Source of the DNA: DASQPR01 sp963836785
GTDB taxonomy: Bacteria > Actinomycetota > Actinomycetes > Mycobacteriales > Micromonosporaceae
DNA length: 64,000 bases
Reading direction: 5' to 3'
Assembly (NCBI GenBank): GCA_963836785.1
Contig: CAWIKW010000017.1
Location: 1-64,000, forward strand
Shown in pieces: positions 59,797 to 64,000 of this stretch (its first letter is position 1; the number at the start of each line of letters is the position of its first letter). Below the pieces are notes generated by a model. The model did not search any database. It was given only the letters and a program-made list of their open reading frames with translations, and had not been told where the DNA came from. A program made the translations under genes and the position numbers.

Positions 59797-60312
59797 GTGA
59801 CGATTCACGCCTCGGACCCGTTCGCGACTCCGGATGATCAGCGCTCTTCGGTGCGTCGCCTGCGAGGGCGGCTGCCGTCGCCGGTGACGCTGTGGACGGC
59901 CGGGTCGGATCGGGACCGGACCGGGCTCACCGTGTCGTCCGTGCTGATCGTTGACGGCGATCCCGGCCGCGTGCTCGGCATCATCGGCGACGAGGCCGAC
60001 CTGTGGGCGACCGTACAGGCGACCCGCCGATTTGCGCTCATCCAGCTTGAAACGGAGGATCGCCAGGTCGCCGACCGTTTCGCCGGCCTGCTGCCGGCGC
60101 CGGGTGGACCGTTTCGTGTCGGGGAGTGGGAGCAGACCGACTTTGGTCCGGTTCCGGTGGCGCGCACCTGGGCGGGCTGTCGTTTCGACGATGCCCGCGC
60201 GTACGGCTGGGGTGTGTTGGTCGAGGCGAGCATTGAGGCAGTCACATTTGCGCCCGCAGCCGACGCGTTGAGCCATCTCGGGGGGCGATATCGGGATATT
60301 CCGCTTGATTAG
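59797..60312 (+). CDS. Flavin reductase-like FMN-binding split-barrel protein
   Basis: A 171-residue protein resembling the flavin reductase domain family: PSPVTLWTAGSDRDRTGLTVSSVLIVDG near the N-terminus (the flavin-phosphate loop) and VARTWAGCRFDDARAYG in the middle. It probably binds FMN and reduces it or a related substrate with NAD(P)H. GTG 59797 is likely read from a leaderless message. It stands alone between the two-component and LCP genes. Confidence 0.8.
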   Translation: MTIHASDPFATPDDQRSSVRRLRGRLPSPVTLWTAGSDRDRTGLTVSSVLIVDGDPGRVLGIIGDEADLWATVQATRRFALIQLETEDRQVADRFAGLLPAPGGPFRVGEWEQTDFGPVPVARTWAGCRFDDARAYGWGVLVEASIEAVTFAPAADALSHLGGRYRDIPLD

Positions 60313-60499
60313 GGGAGCATCTCGCGGTCGGGCGTGGGGGCGTGGCTCGCGTGTGAGCATTGCCACCGGACCCGCGCCACGTCGCCGCCGACCCGCGCCA
60401 CGGCGCACGATCCGTCGTGGATACGTCACAGACAGCTCCTGACGCGACACTGAGAGCGACCCGCCGCGTCGCTAACGGGGGAGGGTGTGCGTCCATCCG

Positions 60500-60505
60500 T
60501 ACCCT
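60500..60505 (+). promoter_or_regulatory. Candidate -10 box for leaderless LCP gene
   Basis: TACCCT ends six bases before ATG 60512, without a ribosome-binding sequence. Confidence 0.4.
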
Positions 60506-60511
60506 GGTTGC

Positions 60512-61768
60512 ATGTCTTCACCTTCGACCGGACGCGCACGACCGCCCGCATCGACGTCGGCTGGGCCGGCGGACGACGACCTCGACGCGCCTCGCGTGGC
60601 GGGGCGAGCAGCCGTCGGCGTGGGCGCCGGCACGGCGGCCGGCGGGCTCTACGGCCGCCCGTCGCGCGGTGGCCGCGAGCTTGCACGCGACGCTGGCGGA
60701 CCCGGCGGTCGCGGCCCGGGCGGCCCGGGGCAGGGCCCTGGCGGCCCTGGTGGGCCCGGCGGATCCCCGCGCCGGCGTATCCGGCCGCGATGGGGGCGCA
60801 TCGCGCTCGTCGTGGGCGTCGTGCTGGCGCTGGTTGCCGGTGGGCTCGCCCTCAGTGGGTACGTGTTCGTCAAGCACCTCGACGCGAAGTTCCAGCACAT
60901 CGACGCGTTCTCGACGATCCCCGGACAGCGACCGGCGAAGACGAACGACGGATCGCAGAACATCCTGCTGCTCGGCAGCGATTCACGGGACACCGCGGCG
61001 AGTGCCGATCTGTCCGGTTGGCGCACGGACACGATCATGCTCATGCACGTCACCGCCGATCACAAACATGCCTACGTGATCTCGATTCCACGCGACTCGT
61101 GGCTGCACATCCCGCAGAGCATGTCGCAGCCGAGTCACGGCAACACCAACGCAAAGATCAACGCGGCGTTCTCCTGGGGCGGTGTGCCGCTGACGGTAGA
61201 GACCATCGAGCAGTTCACCAACGTCTACATCGACCACGTCGTGCTGATCAACTTTGGCGGGTTCAAAGAGGTCACGAATGCGCTGGGTGGCGTCGACATG
61301 TACGTCGACCAGACCATCACGTCGATCCATAAGCCGCACCGCGTGTTCACCAAGGGCACGCACCACTTCAACGGAGCGCAGGCGCTCGACTACGTGCGGC
61401 AACGGGAGCAATTCGGTAACGGTGACCTGACCCGGGTGAAGCACCAGCAGGAGTTCCTCAAGGCGATCATGGACAAGGCGACCAGCACCGGCACGCTCAC
61501 GAGCATCGGCAAGTTGAACTCGTTCCTCGGTGCGCTGTCCAAGGCCGTACTGGTGGACAAGGGCTTCGACCTCGGCTCGATGGCGTGGCAGCTACACAGC
61601 CTGCGCAGCTCCGATATGACGTTCCTGACGTCGCCGACGAGTGGGTTCGCCACCGAATCGGACGGCGAGAGCGCGGTCGTGGTCGACAAGGCGAAGGCGG
61701 CCACGCTCTACACCGCCGTACGCAACGACACAGTCGGCGCCTGGATCAAGGGAAACAAGACTTCTTAG
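60512..61768 (+). CDS. LytR-CpsA-Psr (LCP) family protein 1
   Basis: A 418-residue wall-polymer ligase that transfers polyprenyl-diphosphate-linked glycans to peptidoglycan. A Gly/Pro-rich cytoplasmic N-terminus (about 90 residues, ending in RRRIRPRWGR) precedes one membrane helix. The LCP domain has NILLLGSDSRD, RTDTIMLMHV, the catalytic SIPRDSWLHIP, KINAAFSWGG and LDYVRQRE. It is the first of three LCP genes in a row. Confidence 0.93.
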   Translation: MSSPSTGRARPPASTSAGPADDDLDAPRVAGRAAVGVGAGTAAGGLYGRPSRGGRELARDAGGPGGRGPGGPGQGPGGPGGPGGSPRRRIRPRWGRIALVVGVVLALVAGGLALSGYVFVKHLDAKFQHIDAFSTIPGQRPAKTNDGSQNILLLGSDSRDTAASADLSGWRTDTIMLMHVTADHKHAYVISIPRDSWLHIPQSMSQPSHGNTNAKINAAFSWGGVPLTVETIEQFTNVYIDHVVLINFGGFKEVTNALGGVDMYVDQTITSIHKPHRVFTKGTHHFNGAQALDYVRQREQFGNGDLTRVKHQQEFLKAIMDKATSTGTLTSIGKLNSFLGALSKAVLVDKGFDLGSMAWQLHSLRSSDMTFLTSPTSGFATESDGESAVVVDKAKAATLYTAVRNDTVGAWIKGNKTS

Positions 61769-62127
61769 GCGGGCCGTCCGATCCGTTGGCATATTCCGGA
61801 TAAGTGAGGCTCGTCGACCGGCCTCTCGCTACGTAGAGTGGCGGTCCAGAAGCCGTGGTCGGAACGCCGCGGCCTCCTCACAGTGAGAAGCACCAGGCAC
61901 GACCCGCGGACGCTGTGTCCGCGCTGAGCAGTGACGCTCGCGGTCGTGACGAGCGTTGCGCACATCCCGTAAGCTACGGAACCGGTGAGCGACGGCGTGG
62001 CACCGGTGGCTCTGGCGAAGTAGCCAGTGCTTCCCCACCCGGACACGTCGCGGCTCTTCGTCCCGCCCTGCGAACCGCGCAGTCGACGTCGGCGTGTCGA
62101 CTTGAGGCAGGACCGACAGGAGTTGGT
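61769..62127 (+). other. Spacer between the first and second LCP genes
   Basis: A 359-base spacer without a gene. It contains hairpins CGCGGAC-GCTGT-GTCCGCG (61905-61923) and ACGCTCG-N9-CGAGCGT (61934-61956). A TAAGCT box near 61972 may be part of a promoter for the second LCP gene. Confidence 0.5.
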
Positions 62128-63648
62128 GTGACAAGTTACGGATCGCCGCGCCCCGAGCCCGACCCGAGGCGCGCCGCGGGACCAGCCGGCCAGCCGCCGA
62201 CCGTGTACCGGGGTGCTGGATCGTCCGGTGTGTACGGTGGCGCGAGCGCCGGCCCGGGTGTGTACGGGGGCGGTCAAGGCGCCGCCGGCACGTACGGCAC
62301 GCCGAGTTCGGGCCGTCCCGGCGTCGCCAGCGTTGGCGCGCGTTCCGCGTCGGATCGCGGCACGGCACGGCCCCCGCGCATGCGTACGAGCACCGAGGGC
62401 TACCCGAACGGTTCACATCCCAACGGCATGCACCCGGGCGGTGCGAGTTCCGGCGGCGGTCGAGGTGGTGGACGCGGCGGCCGGCCGGGCGGTCCTGCCA
62501 AGGGTCGATCCGGGGCCGGCGGTCCCCGTGGCACGAAGCGGCGCAGTCCCTGGTGGGCCAAGACCTCACTGATCCTCGGCATCGTGGTGATGCTCGGTGC
62601 GCTGACCGGGATGGCGTTCACCAAATTCGTCACCGGCCAGGTCAACGGCGCGATCAGCCAGGTGTCCCTGCTTGCCCCGGACGGTAGCGGTGGCGCTAAG
62701 GCGACATCGATCGACGGCTCGATCAACCTGCTGATGATCGGTCTGGACACTCGCGACAACAATCCGAAGATGGGTTCGCGCGCCGACTCGATCATCATCG
62801 GTCACATCCCGGCCACCCACGACCAGGTCGACCTGATCTCGATTCCTCGCGACACGTACGTGCCAATTCCGGCCTACAAGCCGTCGCACTTCGCCGGCTG
62901 GAGCGACAAGATCAACGCAGCGTTCCAGGATGGCAGCCAGAACGGTGTGGGTAACGCCGGCGGCGTCCAACTTCTCCAGAAGACGATCGAGCAGAACTGG
63001 CACATCACGTTCCAGGCGGCGCTGATCGTGAACTTCGACGGCTTCTCCGACATCGTGAAGAAGATCGGCGGCGTCAAGATGTACGTCGACGAGACGACCG
63101 AGTCGCTGCACCACGGCTACGTGACCGGGCATCCGAACGAGCACACGCCGGCCTGGACGATCCACACCGACGGCACGCCGGGGCACCGCATCCCGGGTAC
63201 GACGCCGGTGATCTACAAGAAGGGCTGGCACGTCTTCAACGCGTACGACGCGCTGGACTACGTACGGTGCCGTGACTTCCTACCGAACTCGGACTACGAC
63301 CGGCAGCGCCACCAGCAGCAGTTCATCAAGGCATTGCTGCAGCAGGCGTACTCGAAGGGCATCTCCGACCCGTTGCAGATCAGCTCGTTCCTGAAGTCGC
63401 TGGGCAAGGCGTTCCAGTTCGATGGGGGCGGACACAACACGAGCGACTGGATCTTCACGTTGAAGGGCATCAGCCCCGGCGCGATCCGTACGATCAAGAT
63501 CAACGACGGCACGTACAACACCGTGATGGTCAACAAGATGAGCACCCAGCAGATGTCCACCGACAGCATCCAGCTGCTGAACGATGTCCGCACCGACACC
63601 GTGGACAACTTCCTCGCCGTACACCCGGATTGGGTGACCACGAGCTGA
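62128..63648 (+). CDS. LytR-CpsA-Psr (LCP) family protein 2
   Basis: A 506-residue LCP ligase. Its cytoplasmic N-terminus (about 150 residues) is Gly/Ser/Pro-rich with VYGG-type repeats and ends in a basic patch before the membrane helix (SLILGIVVMLGALTGMAF). The LCP domain has NLLMIGLDTRD, RADSIIIGHI, SIPRDTYVPIP, KINAAFQDG and LDYVRCRDFL. AGGAG lies six bases before GTG 62128. A perfect hairpin follows. Confidence 0.93.
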   Translation: MTSYGSPRPEPDPRRAAGPAGQPPTVYRGAGSSGVYGGASAGPGVYGGGQGAAGTYGTPSSGRPGVASVGARSASDRGTARPPRMRTSTEGYPNGSHPNGMHPGGASSGGGRGGGRGGRPGGPAKGRSGAGGPRGTKRRSPWWAKTSLILGIVVMLGALTGMAFTKFVTGQVNGAISQVSLLAPDGSGGAKATSIDGSINLLMIGLDTRDNNPKMGSRADSIIIGHIPATHDQVDLISIPRDTYVPIPAYKPSHFAGWSDKINAAFQDGSQNGVGNAGGVQLLQKTIEQNWHITFQAALIVNFDGFSDIVKKIGGVKMYVDETTESLHHGYVTGHPNEHTPAWTIHTDGTPGHRIPGTTPVIYKKGWHVFNAYDALDYVRCRDFLPNSDYDRQRHQQQFIKALLQQAYSKGISDPLQISSFLKSLGKAFQFDGGGHNTSDWIFTLKGISPGAIRTIKINDGTYNTVMVNKMSTQQMSTDSIQLLNDVRTDTVDNFLAVHPDWVTTS

Positions 63649-63672
63649 TCTCCAGACGGAGCTGAACCACTG

Positions 63673-63703
63673 CGGCCGCCCGGCTCAGAGAGCCGGGCGG
63701 CCG
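63673..63703 (+). terminator. Hairpin terminator after the second LCP gene
   Basis: CGGCCGCCCGGCT (63673-63685) and AGCCGGGCGGCCG (63691-63703) form a perfect 13 bp stem with a five-base loop, 24 bases beyond the stop codon. Confidence 0.8.
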
Positions 63704-63739
63704 TTGCGTGGGAGCCGCCGTTTGTGCCTCCTCGTCGCG

Positions 63740-64000
63740 ATGATCGCCATAAACTTGGGCAAATCGCGAGCGTCCGGGAGGTGCGCCACGGCTACCGTCC
63801 GGAAGCGGTCACCGTTGTGGGCCAAGCTATTGGTCATCATCGGAGCGGTCCTGTTCGTGGTGCCGCTCGTTCTGATCGGTGCGGAGAAGGTCCTCACGGC
63901 GCGCTATGTGAGCGCCGTGCACAAGAGCGACCTTTTGGCACCGAATTCGCGCAGCGGGGCCGATGGCACCCAGCTGACATCGCTGCACGGTCCGCTCAAC
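63740..64000 (+). CDS. LCP family protein 3, N-terminal part (3' end outside window)
   Basis: The frame reads a basic start (VRKRSPLWAKL), a membrane helix (LVIIGAVLFVVPLVLIGAEKVL) and a short extracytoplasmic segment up to LHGPLN, where the LCP domain strand would begin. This matches the N-terminus of actinobacterial LCP proteins. The start is unclear: ATG 63740 and TTG 63755 are in frame but lack ribosome sites, while the good GGGAGG at 63776-63781 points to a region without a standard in-frame start codon. The LCP assignment rests on layout and the two neighbours. Confidence 0.6.
   Translation, partial: MIAINLGKSRASGRCATATVRKRSPLWAKLLVIIGAVLFVVPLVLIGAEKVLTARYVSAVHKSDLLAPNSRSGADGTQLTSLHGPLN

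Noticed and set aside
1..64000. tRNA, rRNA, prophage, toxin-antitoxin or restriction-modification genes
   Set aside because: None could be supported; spacers were read for cloverleaf-like or conserved RNA patterns and none was convincing.

Overview
This window is a 64 kb stretch of a high-GC actinobacterial chromosome. Evidence for this is the strong GC bias at third codon positions, the frequent GTG and TTG starts, several starts that look leaderless, and a gene order matching a known actinobacterial block: PBP1-type penicillin-binding protein, DUF2029 membrane glycosyltransferase, rpsF, ssb, rpsR, rplI, dnaB. Other actinobacterial marks are the ppiA-rhomboid-PH-domain neighbourhood and the DUF4192, DUF222-HNH and DUF6457 genes. 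I cannot name the genus. I saw no rRNA, tRNA, CRISPR array, insertion sequence or prophage.

Layout. Bases 1-12,100 hold envelope and replication/ribosome housekeeping: the 5'-truncated PBP, GT87 protein, endonuclease IV, a secreted protein, rpsF-ssb-rpsR-rplI, asparaginase, dnaB and a phosphoribosyltransferase. Bases 12,100-17,350 hold a second GT87-like membrane protein, a large membrane GAF-GGDEF-EAL protein whose cyclase motif is degenerate, and a TauE/SafE exporter. Bases 17,400-32,900 are dominated by molybdenum cofactor genes in four transcription groups: moaC-mog, moeA-moaE, moaA-moaD (behind a fructosamine-kinase-like gene) and mobA-DUF6457, with fdhD convergent to a DUF4192 gene. Between them lie a DoxX protein, an AAA+ ATPase with unusual CTAG-containing promoter motifs, a proline-rich membrane protein and an 1142-residue PHP/endonuclease Q-UvrD helicase fusion.

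Bases 32,900-43,600 hold a VOC protein, two paralogous four-cysteine lipoproteins, a TY-Chap-like protein, a divergent Lrp regulator and dimethylargininase pair, an OmpR-type two-component system with a DUF5666-like lipoprotein, a PH-like unknown and a thiolase. Bases 43,600-51,500 hold PH-domain, rhomboid, cyclophilin, DUF5324-like, CorA, aminotransferase, DUF222-HNH and CBS genes. Bases 51,600-64,000 are an envelope region: CDP-alcohol phosphotransferase, GT4 glycosyltransferase, Fpg/Nei glycosylase, polyprenyl-phosphate sugar transferase, a second two-component system, a flavin reductase and three consecutive LytR-CpsA-Psr proteins, the last running off the window.

How it fits together. 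The Moco genes cover precursor synthesis (MoaA, MoaC), molybdopterin synthase (MoaD, MoaE), adenylation and molybdate insertion (Mog, MoeA), guanylylation (MobA) and sulfur delivery to formate dehydrogenase (FdhD), but no molybdoenzyme or molybdate transporter is in view. PBP, the polyprenyl-phosphate sugar transferase and the LCP ligases make and attach wall polymers. The most notable items are the endonuclease Q-UvrD fusion, a 67 bp composite palindrome downstream of rplI, an rpsF leader that can hide its own Shine-Dalgarno sequence, an S18 protein without its zinc ligands, the paired CTAG motifs before the AAA+ gene, and short tandem repeats that begin at or beside stop codons.
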